Assembly: GCA_023231475.1 (NCBI GenBank)
Contig: JALJEE010001725.1
Location: 1 to 64,000 of the forward strand
Direction of reading: 5' to 3'
Source of the DNA: Seison nebaliae
Taxonomy: Eukaryota > Rotifera > Pararotatoria > Seisonacea > Seisonidae
DNA length: 64,000 nt
Under the pieces are notes generated by a model. It did not search any database, was not told where the DNA came from, and was given only the letters and a program-made list of their open reading frames with translations. The translations under genes and the position numbers were made by a program. Of this stretch, positions 1 to 10,245 are shown piece after piece (position 1 is the stretch's first letter; each line of letters begins with the position of its first letter).

Positions 1-919
1 AACGTCAAGGTCCAAATGTTGAATCTTTTTTTATCTCTCGTAATTTGATTTACATTATATCTCTTCTACTAACAAGTTGTTGTAAGTTGGATTCATTTTT
101 TTATAGCCTCAAATCCTATTTTCATATGCAATACAAAATCAGAGGTCTCTCATGCATCTTTATCAGAGTTTCATTGCGGATCAAGATTTGAGAATATAAA
201 TCCAATTAAAAAAAACGAATAATTGGGAATTGAAATGAACCTTTCCATAAATCAGGCGTATTATTACGAGTTGATTAGCTATAGACAGTATAGCAATTAC
301 TACCATAACAATTAGATTGTAACGTAAAGTATTGTGTTTTATTTCATTTTATATGACATTATATTATATGTGTAAACGGGTTATGAGTTAAGTGTTGCTT
401 AATAGTGTAAAGTTAGTAAAGAACTAATAAAGTTAATCGTAAGAAGGAAAATTTGGAAAGATATTTTATTAAAATGGTAAACTAAACAGAAATATAAGAA
501 AATGACCCTCAAAAATGAAAAAATATCGTTTTAGGTTTAATGATAGATTCAATTGAATTATCATAATGAGAACGACCAGTTCTATTTATAATCTTCGACC
601 GGTTCTATCCCACTATTTTCAAAATTGCTAGTTCTACTTTGATTGAACCAAAGGCTCTCGATGCACGTTCGCCGAAGGTTCTTCCAGGTTTATATCGAAT
701 AATGATTCTAAATTAAATATTATAAATCAATAGACAATTCTATTTGGTAAGACTAATCGTGTTACAAATTATCATGTAATTTTTGGGTTATTTTATGTGA
801 ATTTTTTATTAAGGAAGATAAAACCATTTTTCTGAGATAACTCCTCAAACATTATGTCCTATGACAACTAAAAGAAAAAATTTTATCAATAAAATTCATC
901 AATTATTTGAAATGATTAC
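1..919. other. Gene-poor AT-rich stretch at the window edge
   Basis: I see no convincing coding frame here. A short near-direct repeat of the form GACCRGTTCTAT occurs twice around 575-610. Nothing else stands out. Confidence 0.4.
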
Positions 920-958
920 TCTTTGCCATAATATGATCGATTCTCTTTGTTTTTCCTT

Positions 959-1237
959 TTAACAATATCGACGATAGCATCTTTTGATGCTTCTTCCATG
1001 CATCGTTTTTGTTCTATCTTTCTCATCGATAACTAATTGACTTACATGTTGGAATGTTTTATGTCCTTCGTCATTCGATAATAAAACATTCCCATTTGTA
1101 AATTTCTCGATAACTACATACTTTTCACTGAAAAGTTGATACATTTTTGAAGTTCGCTCAGTTACTCCGGATTGATTTTGCAGAATTATTCGTACGATCG
1201 ATCCTCTCTTTATATCCGAGAAATTAATTTCAGCCAT
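959..1237 (-). mobile_element. Possible LTR-retroelement remnant, integrase C-terminal-like piece
   Basis: A 92-codon open stretch encodes a small beta-rich sequence. It has a GSIVRIIL-type start, a YVVIEKF core and a NVLLSND strand, then HVSQL. This order resembles the small SH3-like C-terminal domain of integrases in LTR retrotransposons of the Gypsy or Bel-Pao type, where such sequences bind DNA. No other part of an element (reverse transcriptase, protease, flanking long repeats) is recognised nearby. If it is one, it is an old isolated fossil. A fragment of an unrelated host gene is an equally open alternative. Confidence 0.25.
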
Positions 1238-1547
1238 TTAACGATGTTCCTGGTCGTAAATCGATTTTTGTAAATTGTGGTGTAACTGATATTGTATCTA
1301 AACAACTCGGAGAATAGAAAATTTTTTATTTAAAAATTTAAAAAATTAAAAATGCGAGAAAATTATTAAAACTAAATGTCGAACGGACTTATATAGAAAA
1401 TCTTCTATTTTTCTTGTTCGTTGAACGACATATTGTTTTAACGGTTATTGAACTGTAAGATTTAACTGCTGTTTTAAACCGTTGAGATATTATATAGAAT
1501 TAAGGATTATATTAAAATTCAGACGTGAAAGAGACAGTTAACCGAAA
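1238..1547. other. Intergenic spacer upstream of the ZP-like gene
   Basis: AT-rich spacer of about 310 bp. It should contain the promoter of the plus-strand gene starting at 1548, but I see no clear TATA box or other element. Confidence 0.4.
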
Positions 1548-2428
1548 ATGAAATGTTTATCTATATTCATTTTATTAATTCAAGCCAATTATGTAAGAAG
1601 TTCAGGAGGAACATTCCTTCTAGTTTGTGAATGGGATAAGATGAAGATTCGTCTTGTTGAATCAAGACCGGAATATGTTTACTATACTAATTCAGCTACT
1701 GCCTCTTGTAAGGAGAAGAAAAATGCTTCGCGATTCTTCCAAATAGAAGAGAAATGTATAACAACGGACTATGGCACAAAATTTGCAGAATTTCATATTG
1801 AACATTCTACCCATCCCGAGTTACCTTCACATCATTCCTTCCTTTCATGTAACAAATCGGGACTAATGAATAAACCTTATGTTGACAATTTTATACCGTT
1901 AGTTCATTTTAGTCATTTAAGAACTTTATAATGTGTTTCTCATTTAGAGGTTTAAAAATACTACCCAGAAAAATTGAGATAGGACTTGAAGTCTCTCCAA
2001 CGGAGCCTAATGGTGAAATTTTGATTGAGAAAGATAATAAATACACTTTAAAAATAAGAATTCTCTCAAACATAGAAGGCACACTTATATTGATTTCTAT
2101 TTTCATCATTTTTACTTTCTCTGAAAAGATATTTGTAACGCCGTAGATTGTAAGGTTGAATGTTACGTTAATGAAGGTTCCAGTTAGTATCTTCTTTTCT
2201 CTTTTTAAAGGTTTATTGAGACTTTTTATTATTAATTCAGAAAAAATATTAACCTTAATCGATAAAGACTATAAGTCCGAGGAAAAGTTCATTGACAATA
2301 CACACGTCATATATTTCATCGGATGGGAGAAGCGGACATCTGACGTGAAAATTGTTTGTGACGCTCATGTACTTTTGGAGGATGAAAATTTAACTACTCA
2401 AAAGATAGTTGAAATCAAGAGTGGCTAA
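1548..2428 (+). CDS. Secreted protein with a divergent ZP-like domain, four exons
   Basis: The start at 1548 opens a signal peptide (MKCLSIFILLIQANYVRS), followed by FLLVCEWDKMKIRLV and paired cysteines. Exon 2 (about 1950-2078) contains EILIEKDNKYTLKIRI. Exon 3 (2147-2176) reads DCKVECYVNEG, and exon 4 (2211-2428) carries LTLIDKDYKSEEKF and VKIVCDAHV. This order (a strand before a G/L-rich hairpin, a DC motif, a LID motif, a final C) follows the ZP module of extracellular matrix and cuticle proteins. No furin site or membrane anchor is visible, which is unusual for the family. Frame and phase require a GC-AG intron (2079-2146) and a very short intron (2177-2210). The exon 1 donor near 1900-1912 is uncertain. 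Family assignment is tentative; secretion is more secure. Confidence 0.45.
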
Positions 2429-2561
2429 CTCATGTGAATAACATTTAAAAACCATTTATACCTTAATCATTCATGTCAAGCTTAAGATTATTTTCGTTTG
2501 TATTAAATACTGTCAGTCTAATTTTTTACTTCTAAATTGTAAATGGTTTTAATTCATTTTT

Positions 2562-3316
2562 TTGGATATAACGACGCGTCAAATATTTGGCGACATTGTA
2601 ATTCTGCACAGTTCTCTTCGCGAATTGAAACTTTCTTTTCATCACATTTCACGTCTTCACATGGAAAGAGGGATTTCCACCGAAGAGTGTTTTGTTGTTA
2701 ACGGGGATTCGCTCTTTTTTGAAAATTACTCTTCTTCCATTGTATTTCTCCGTACTTCGCTCAACATGCATTCACTATCTTCAACTAACTTGGATCACGT
2801 TCGCGACAAATTCTGTCGAAAATTTTTTTCATTCGAACGAAATTTATTCTCCATCAATTTTAGTTCTATCATTATACTCCGTGGAGACTATATTTCTTTG
2901 TTCACATCGTTCAATCCTGTCAATGGATCGGGCTTACCATCTGCTCATTAAGAGGATAATTTGGTATTTTCACAATTACAATCGTTCCTTACTTTTCGCC
3001 ACTGTTTGTCTACTTCCATTTCCAATTCTCTTTAGTCGTTGAATCTTCTCAGTTATTGACAAAACTTATCTTGCAATTCCGCTTATCTTATATTTCGAAC
3101 ACGAACTATTTTCTTTTCAACTCAATTTTTTCACATACTATTCGCTATTATGCATTATCTCGCAATATTCATCTCTATGATTTTAAACAATTCATTTTTT
3201 CATACGACTCGACAGTATCTTTGCCAATCGATCAGGTATCTACACCGCTTGATTGACGCAGGAGACTTGTTTTCTTTATCCCAACTGGAATTTTAAAAAT
3301 GAATAATAATAATATT
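2562..3316 (+). mobile_element. LINE 3' fragment, copy 1, degenerate
   Basis: Several broken frames match the C-terminal part of the ORF2-like protein seen in copy 2 (8085-9890). Both have a DRAY..LI.R.IW segment, a SLLFATV..LP.PIL segment and a ...IPTGIL end. The 3' end has a TTTATCCC...GGAATTTT block followed by a (TAA)n-type tail at about 3301-3316, as in non-LTR retrotransposons of the I or Jockey groups. There is no intact reading frame and no reverse transcriptase core, so this is a 5'-truncated dead copy. The 5' limit is uncertain. Confidence 0.65.
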
Positions 3317-3610
3317 TTTCACCTTTTGTAAGAACAAAATTAGAAATTTGAGTAACCAAATAGAATAAGTATGAGAAATGTTTATATTTATAAAAATTTT
3401 TTAGAAAACGGAAATTGGACAGAGAATAAAATGATTAATCTCCACTTTCTATTAGAGTGTTCTAGTTTTCAATAGCAAAATTTATTTATTCTAGGAAAGT
3501 TAGGTTACAATAGGCCTTAGGAAGTTAACTCTAATAATTCTAACTATGGACAATTAAAGAAATTAGAGTTTACGTGTTATCTATTTGCGCAGAGACGTAA
3601 AATTAAGATT

Positions 3611-5491
3611 TTAGAAATCATCTTCGTCAACCAATTCTATATCATCATCAGAAGGAATGAGCGTTACGTCACTACCTGCACTACTTTCACTTTCCGTTGG
3701 ACTACTTGAAAAGAAGTCTAAGGGATTTGGACGATCGCCTGATATAGTACTTTGTTGAAGTTTCTCGAAAAATATGTCAGATTTAGGTGGCTGTAAAGTT
3801 GTTGGGATTCCTTCATGTATTGAACTTGAAAGATCAACACGATCATTATTGGTCAATATCATACTAGCATCCATTCCAGTTCCGGTTTGTTTGAGAGCCA
3901 TCTTAATAGAACAAGAAAGATCATCTCTATCTTCTTCTGTTAATTCTTTATAAACGGTAGGTTGTATAGCTTTGGGTGATATGAAGGCATCATTAAGAGC
4001 GGAAGTTAATTCGCGCATATGCAGAGCGGCAGCTGATTTTAATTGTTTTGTTTCGTCCACATTAACCATAGGGATGATATTTTCGAGAGGTGAATCAAAA
4101 ATAGTTTGTGTTTCAAGGTAAGCTGTTCGACTTGGTTTGGCTACTTCTTGCAGTTGTAGCGCAATTTTTAAACTGAAAACTTTACAGATATAAATATTTC
4201 GTAAATTAGTCATATCCTGATCGGATAAGATGGGACCTCCAAGCAGAATTTTCTTGGATTGAGCAACAACAGCTTCTGTACGAACATCACTCATTCCACG
4301 AAGTCCTAATCCTCTTATGCCTAATGTATAACGTTTAAATAGACTCATGAAAACGGGTAGAGTACGACCAATAATATTCTCTTCACCTGGAAATGATTCG
4401 TAATAGAGAATATCCTTCTGATTTGGTCGCAATATTTCAAATTTATTTCTCGTATATCCTTCACCCGGAAAGTATTTACTTCTTAATACTTTCTCAAGTT
4501 CATCAAACTTTCCAAATTCTTCTTCTAAGCGCTCGTCATGTTGTATGAGATTTCGTAAATCAGTTTGTATGTTAGCATCATCGGCATACAGCGTACTATG
4601 ACAATCCAACATCATCATGTAATAAAGACCTTTGTTGGTGGCAGTGGGAATATTTCTGAGAAATTTTAGACGATTTATCATATGTTCAATCACCGGGTAG
4701 TCGACAGAAAAGTCTCTTTTCAAAATATGATCGAGAGATGCTAAAGTAAGTCCATTTTGGTATGTTCCCATTTTAGCGGAAATGATCGTATGGACAATAG
4801 GTTCGATAGTTTTGCTTAATAGAGTTTCATGGTATTGAAGTAGTCGGACGGGTATTTCGAGGCATTTTGGTAAGTCGTCGTCAAGAATTAATTCTTCTGC
4901 ATATTGCAACTCGTTAACTGAAAACAAATTGGGATTATCCTTCTCCAAACGAACATTGACAGTATCCATTAAGTGTTTTCTCATCTTATCGAGACATGGA
5001 GAAATATCTGTTTCATAAATATCTTGGAATTCATAAAATGCTAATTGCAGATATCGTGTCAATTTATGGTAACCTTTCGCGTCTACGAATTCAGAATCAA
5101 GCTCAAGATGGTCTTTAACAGTCACCAAAATGATGAGGATTCTGATTATAAAGCTAACAACTGTTAAATGATAAGATCTCATGAACCCTATAATTTTCAT
5201 CGGTTTCGACCTACCTATCGTATCGGCATATTTCTTAAATCGTTGATGAATCTGCATTATATCTCTCGCTTCTAAATCCTCTAAGTATGTTGTTAATAAA
5301 CCTCCTTCTTCAGGTTCGTTAAGCATCCTCATATCAGGAAAATAATGGATTAAATTACTTTGAGCATTTTCCTCAGCATAATGGATCCAATTTTCATTGG
5401 ATTTAAATAATATTTGTTTCATAACTGACTGTACATTGGACAACTGTAATATTACTAGAAAAAAGAGAATAAGAATTCTAAACAAAAACAT
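3611..5491 (-). CDS. Unrecognised large secreted protein with acidic C-terminus
   Basis: A long open frame of about 627 residues from the chosen ATG at 5491. I chose that start because it begins a good signal peptide (MFLFRILILFFLVILQ, probable cleavage after NVQS); an upstream in-frame ATG at 5557 only adds a Phe-rich leader. The body is mixed alpha-helical with Leu-rich segments and no motif I recognise. The last 50 residues are Ser- and Asp/Glu-rich (ends ELVDEDDF). The segment 5113-5214 is flanked by GT..AG, is a multiple of three and encodes a hydrophobic stretch absent from the style of the rest, so it may be an in-frame intron. The gene diverges from the secreted gene at 6725. It could be a lineage-specific secreted or salivary protein; function unknown. 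Confidence 0.6.
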   Translation of the reverse strand: MFLFRILILFFLVILQLSNVQSVMKQILFKSNENWIHYAEENAQSNLIHYFPDMRMLNEPEEGGLLTTYLEDLEARDIMQIHQRFKKYADTIGRSKPMKIIGFMRSYHLTVVSFIIRILIILVTVKDHLELDSEFVDAKGYHKLTRYLQLAFYEFQDIYETDISPCLDKMRKHLMDTVNVRLEKDNPNLFSVNELQYAEELILDDDLPKCLEIPVRLLQYHETLLSKTIEPIVHTIISAKMGTYQNGLTLASLDHILKRDFSVDYPVIEHMINRLKFLRNIPTATNKGLYYMMMLDCHSTLYADDANIQTDLRNLIQHDERLEEEFGKFDELEKVLRSKYFPGEGYTRNKFEILRPNQKDILYYESFPGEENIIGRTLPVFMSLFKRYTLGIRGLGLRGMSDVRTEAVVAQSKKILLGGPILSDQDMTNLRNIYICKVFSLKIALQLQEVAKPSRTAYLETQTIFDSPLENIIPMVNVDETKQLKSAAALHMRELTSALNDAFISPKAIQPTVYKELTEEDRDDLSCSIKMALKQTGTGMDASMILTNNDRVDLSSSIHEGIPTTLQPPKSDIFFEKLQQSTISGDRPNPLDFFSSSPTESESSAGSDVTLIPSDDDIELVDEDDF

Positions 5492-6665
5492 AACAAAAAA
5501 TAAAAACAAAAAAGAAATAAAATTGAAAAATACTTTAGTTTTCGTTATTTTTCTCATTGAATTTAAGGGAAAATGTCAACAATCAAGCGAACACTCAATT
5601 CCTCGTTTCCTAAAAAAGAACACTTCTCATATCGTACTCTATTTCCTCATTTCCAACAACCAAAATCCAATTTTTTTACATCGTTTCGATGCGTTTCTTT
5701 ATTCTTTAAATTATTTTACAAATTCTTTCCACGCATATTTGCGAAATAACGTACCATGCACCTCGATAGAGTCATATTTGGGCGTACGTCGCACAGTGGT
5801 TTATGCACGTTCCCAACGCCACAACGATGCGACACACGTCTCACGAAACGTAGAGATCTCCTACCACTGACCGTAGAGGAGATCGATCGAAAAAATAAAA
5901 TTGAATTTGTCCTAAAAAAAAATCAAAATAAGGTTAAAATAATTTAACGTTCTTGGAGTTGGTAGGAACTTAAGTTCCTTAAGTTATAGCAGAATTCTGC
6001 TATAGACTCTATACAACTATACAAAATACAACTTATATACAAACTTTTACTACACTATAGTGTATAACTTACACTTGTATAACTACACTTTATATATAAA
6101 GTCTATAGTTTTAGCTTTCAGGTTTTAGACATAAACGGTCCTCTAAAAAGTCGCGTTTCCGAATTGTCGGTCTTTAGTAGAAGTTTAACCGGGTATCTCA
6201 AGAAAATTGGGTAAAAAAGTTCACAAGAAAATTGTTTTTTCTCTCTAAATTAAACTGCAAGTCCATGACATTATTATTCATCCCATTAACTTAATTTTTT
6301 AAACATAGTTAGAACGTCTCTTTCTGAACATAATTGCAAAAAATCTCGATATTATTAAACAAATATAACACTGTATAAATTCTACACATTCTAACTTAAT
6401 AAATTTCAGAAGATGGGGGGAAAATAAGCAGAGTAGATTTAGTGCTAAAATTGATGTTCGGTTGATTTTTAGTTACTTTCTCGTTAATTTCTTATTAATA
6501 TCAACGTTACATGAGACATACTTTCAACCTTACTTTGAAAAAGGATTGGTTGAAAGTGTCCACTTTGGAAAAACAACAATGAGCGAAATGGCTTTAGTGG
6601 GAAAAGACATTCATATGAAATGAAAATTGAAACAAATAGTGCGCCCCCCAAGCGTTTGAGTTGGA
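5492..6665. other. Divergent intergenic spacer between two secreted-protein genes
   Basis: About 1.2 kb between the minus-strand gene starting at 5491 and the plus-strand gene at 6725. It should hold both promoters. Apart from the palindrome cluster at 5964-6102 and the TATA-like box at 6666 it is plain AT-rich DNA; short open frames at 5397-5947 look like chance. Confidence 0.45.
5964..6102. repeat. Cluster of four perfect palindromes (14-20 bp)
   Basis: Four perfect inverted repeats without spacers lie within 139 bp: AGGAACTTAAGTTCCT (5964-5979), TATAGCAGAATTCTGCTATA (5985-6004), TACACTATAGTGTA (6051-6064) and ACTTTATATATAAAGT (6087-6102). Between them are repeated TGTATAACT and CTATAC words. 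Such density is not expected by chance for the two GC-containing long palindromes. It could be a fossil of a hairpin-forming element or a cluster of dimeric factor sites. Confidence 0.7.
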
Positions 6666-6673
6666 TATAAATA
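6666..6673 (+). promoter_or_regulatory. Likely TATA box of the secreted-protein gene at 6725
   Basis: TATAAATA lies 59 bp upstream of the ATG at 6725, just after a locally GC-richer segment (GCGCCCCCCAAGCG). Spacing fits a short 5' UTR. Confidence 0.5.
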
Positions 6674-6724
6674 AGGAAAATGAATAATGTAGAATCATTT
6701 TATTTTGTTTACTTTTAAGTTTAA

Positions 6725-7525
6725 ATGTTTTACAATTTTTTGTTTCTAGTTTCAATTTATGTTATATGTCTATCAGAATATGGTAGAGCAAGACCAACCA
6801 GTAGTGAAGATGATAAACCGCGTCCGTCTAGACGAGTAGGTAGATTTTCAATAGAGAAACCCGCAGATCCGCTTAATCCTGTTAAGAAAGTGGGTAGATT
6901 TTCAGTACAGAAAGCAGCCGATCCATTACTCCAGGAAATCAGTGAAATTCAAGATCCAACTCCACGAAAATTTCCTTTACAGAGAACTGGACCAACCGGA
7001 ACTCTTCTTCAACCACTTTCACCTTCGCAGTTAGCGATACAAGGGGCTATTAATAGAGACAGAAGCAGAGAAGGGAGAGGCAGAACCCTCCGCGCAAAAA
7101 CACCGAGAAGGGCCAAAATCAGAACTACTGTAGATGTAGAAATGGCACCACCACCACCGGAACCAATTGTTAGTAACGCCGATGAAGATGAAGATATGGA
7201 GAAGGATGTGGAGATGGAAGGTGAAGACGGACCTAGATTCTCAATGGAATATATACCGAGCCCTGAATCAAGCCCAATCTTCTCAGATTCAAGTGAATGT
7301 CTTAGTGAAAGTGAGTTAACGTCAGGCAGGTACAGTTTCGAAAGACCAAGGAAGGTAAGAGTAGGTGGAAATCAATTTTATGTTCAAGCAAAACCGAAAG
7401 GCAAGACAACAAAGACTCCGAGCAGTACTGATAATGTATTTCGTATGTGTCAACGGTTTATGGAAACTGGAAATCAGTGGAAATATGGAGCCCCAAAATA
7501 TTCCAGTTCCGATGAGGACGACTAA
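6725..7525 (+). CDS. Unrecognised secreted acidic/basic-segment protein, possible processed precursor
   Basis: Single exon, 266 residues. The N-terminus is a clear signal peptide (MFYNFLFLVSIYVICLSEYG, residues 1-20). Residues about 36-70 hold two copies of a unit preceded by dibasic sites: RR then VGRFSIEKPADPLNP, and KK then VGRFSVQKAADPLLQ. The middle is Arg-rich (about 115-135) and then strongly acidic (about 153-170). Later come Ser-rich stretches, one late cysteine (residue 241) and an SSSDEDD end. The dibasic repeats resemble a peptide precursor, but there is no amidation glycine and most of the protein is disordered. It is the divergent neighbour of the secreted orphan at 3611-5491. 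An AATAAA lies just after the stop. Function unknown. Confidence 0.6.
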   Translation: MFYNFLFLVSIYVICLSEYGRARPTSSEDDKPRPSRRVGRFSIEKPADPLNPVKKVGRFSVQKAADPLLQEISEIQDPTPRKFPLQRTGPTGTLLQPLSPSQLAIQGAINRDRSREGRGRTLRAKTPRRAKIRTTVDVEMAPPPPEPIVSNADEDEDMEKDVEMEGEDGPRFSMEYIPSPESSPIFSDSSECLSESELTSGRYSFERPRKVRVGGNQFYVQAKPKGKTTKTPSSTDNVFRMCQRFMETGNQWKYGAPKYSSSDEDD

Positions 7526-8084
7526 TTGAAATAAAAAGAAAGACAATATATTAGATAATTTAACAAATACTACGTCTTCCATCCTTTTTTCTTAGTTATT
7601 TTACTACTTCCTATTAATCCATTCAGATTATTAAAACTGAAATTTAACCGCTTTATCGACCAACCTTATATTTTGTAGATTTGATCTATGAATAATCCAA
7701 AACCAACTTTTTTAACTGAATGAATTTAAAATTTAATATGGTAGTAATGATTTTAAAATTCGTGCTGTGTTAAATATTTTTTAAGATAACATGAAATGAT
7801 CACTAGTTCAGAATAAAATATCCATGATTCTATCGTCATTATGTAAAGCATTCTAACTAGTTGTCTCTTATTCTTCTTTTCAAATTTTTATTTTGTTTCA
7901 TGGATATATATCAAAATAACATATCAAAAATATAATTGACTCCGGAATGAATATTAAAGATACATTCATAGGTTCTTTTATTCCTACTATATTGATGTAA
8001 TTCACCTATAATGATAAAAACTATAGGATCTTGAAGCAATAATAGGTCGAATATTATAGTTGAAATTATCTATTATAATATTTC
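7526..8084. other. Intergenic, AT-rich
   Basis: No gene seen. It holds the 3' flank of the secreted gene (an AATAAA soon after the stop) and ends where the LINE copy begins. Confidence 0.4.
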
Positions 8085-9890
8085 TTGGAAGCCGTCAAGA
8101 TCTGGCGTATGAAGAGTAAAACTAGGGACGAAATTCCAACGACTCCTCGTTCATTCATCATTCGCTGTTCTGTCGAGAAATGGAAGGATTTCCTCGAACC
8201 GAAGATCTGGTCGCAAAACACTTACGTGCGTCCCTTCTATTTTTCTTCTTCCCCAACGTCTTTCTGCGCGATCGCTGTATTGAATTCACCGACCACCCAA
8301 CCTCTATCAAGAACGACGTTCCTTCAGTCATCGCCTCGAATAACTCTTCTTCAATTGACTCAACTATGTTCGATCCTGTCACCTCTTTCTATAATAATTC
8401 CTCTCCTTCCACAAAAGGATCTTCTTCTTCTGTTGTTTCTATCCGTAATATCACCTTCCTTTCTCTCAATACGCATGGTTCTACGAACCTCCGATCCTCT
8501 CTCTCTCTTTTTCCGGTTATGACATCATCTTCTGTCAGGAGACCTGTGTGAGGAAAATTCTATCACGTTCACATCTCACATGGGTAGCTCATGGATAGAT
8601 CATTTCATCATTAGTGACAACCTATGTTCCTCTGCTGTCGCTTGTGAAATTATCGTTGATTATTTTCTTTCATCTCTTTCCGACCACCTACCTATCTCCC
8701 TTATCATCTCCAGTCTTTCCCGTCCCACTCCCATGACCTTGTGTTCGCCAAATACCGTCCCACGCAACATTACCTGCAAGAATTATTGTAAACTCCCTCT
8801 CCTGCGTCAACAAGTAATTCTTCTTAATGCTTCCCTTACTTTTATGAACACTACTATCTCCCCAACTGAACAGTTATTCTTTATTGCCCAATGTTCATCT
8901 ACCACTTTTTCCCATCGTCTACAATTTTCTCGTCCTCCTATTTTCAATTTTTCTTCTATTTCCCATCTTAAGCGTCGAGCTTCCGGTTACTTGAAAACCT
9001 TCCACGAAAATACTTCTTCTCTCAACCGCGAACACTATCTAAAATCTCGGAAGTTTTTCCGCAGAGCCGTGAGAAAGTGTGTCAGGGATCATTTTCACGA
9101 CAGGCTCCGTAACGCGTGTCTTTCTTCCCATCCTTCGAATATTTGGAAATTAATAATTAATCACTTCTCCAACTATCAACGAATCGAAATGCTGGTTACT
9201 CTCAACTGGTAATCGTTCGTTCTCTAATATTCCTCTCGCTTCTTCTACCATCTTCCTTGGCTCCCTGATCGATATGCGGTCTTTTTCCTCATCCGCTCTC
9301 GATCGTATCCGAAACAAATTCTGTAGGACTTTTTTCTCCTTCTCTCCTAAATCCAAATTCGTCCCATTAAAGATCCGTCTTTCACTATTCAGGAGCCTAA
9401 TGCTACCATTGTATTCTTTGGAGACCATCTTTCTAGGCTCCCATCGGTCTTTTCTGTCCTTTGACCGAGCTTATAATCGGCTCATTAGGAGAATGATCTG
9501 GTGTTTTCATAGATGCAAATGCTCACTTTTTTTCGCTACTGTGAATATCCTACCACTTCCAATTCTTCAATGTCGTCGTATTTTTTCACTCCGTGATAAA
9601 TGTAAAATACAATTCTGACTCACTCTCTAGTCATCCTTCCGACACCCATCCTTTCCAAACCCATTCCGTCTTCACATACACTGTCAGATACTACGGGTTA
9701 TCTCCAAACATTTCTCTAACCGATTCTAAAAATTTCATCTCAACATACGATTCCACCTCAACTCTACCTATCAACCGCGATTCCCTTTTACGCCTTTATA
9801 TCAATTACGCCTTTTTATTGACACAGAGGATGACAGTAACTTTTTTCATGTTTATCCCGACGGGAATTTTAATCAATAAATAATAATAAT
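8085..9890 (+). mobile_element. LINE copy 2, internally deleted non-LTR retrotransposon
   Basis: Composition changes to C-rich coding style. In broken frames I can read the start of an AP-type endonuclease (ITFLSLNTHG near 8450, then YDIIFCQETC near 8520-8551) and its end (SWIDHFIISDNL at about 8590, LSDHLPISLII at about 8679). A linker follows, then from about 9210 the C-terminal region (IFLGSLIDMRS, ALDRIRNKFCR, DRAYNRLIRRMIW). The middle of the endonuclease and the whole reverse transcriptase core are missing. The 3' end has CCCGACGGG (9856-9864) and a TAA-type tail (about 9880-9890). It is the same family as copy 1 at 2562-3316, probably I/Jockey-like. It cannot move by itself. Confidence 0.75.
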
Positions 9891-10245
9891 ATATGTATAT
9901 TTATTCCGGTTTTCCAAGAAACTATTCCAAGAGAATATTTCTTACTATCCTAAGCTATTCCCGATTTACATATTTTTAGATTGGAAGAAAAAATTCATGA
10001 AGTATGGGGCGAATGCGACCGAATAAAATTTAAGCTACCAAAGTACCGAAAAATTTAATGAAATATATAAACCATACCAATTATGGAAACCCAATGGAAC
10101 AAAGAAGACAAATAATAGAGGAGTTGGGAGAGAATGAGCAATTATCTACAAACGGAAGAATATGAGAAGCGTTTTAATATATGTCAAATAAATTCTTCAT
10201 AAATTTTTTATATTTCAATTAATTTTTTACAAAAAAACTTTCTTA
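9891..10245. other. Intergenic, nothing recognised
   Basis: AT-rich spacer of about 355 bp downstream of the LINE tail and of the 3' end of the minus-strand small gene. Confidence 0.4.

Noticed and set aside
5397-5947. Plus-strand open frames of 157 and 63 codons
   Set aside because: They overlap the start and signal peptide of the minus-strand secreted gene and its promoter, with AT-driven composition and no signal of their own.
8085-8551. 145- and 123-codon frames as possible host genes
   Set aside because: They carry endonuclease words (SLNTHG) and sit in the C-rich LINE copy; they are parts of a degraded transposon.
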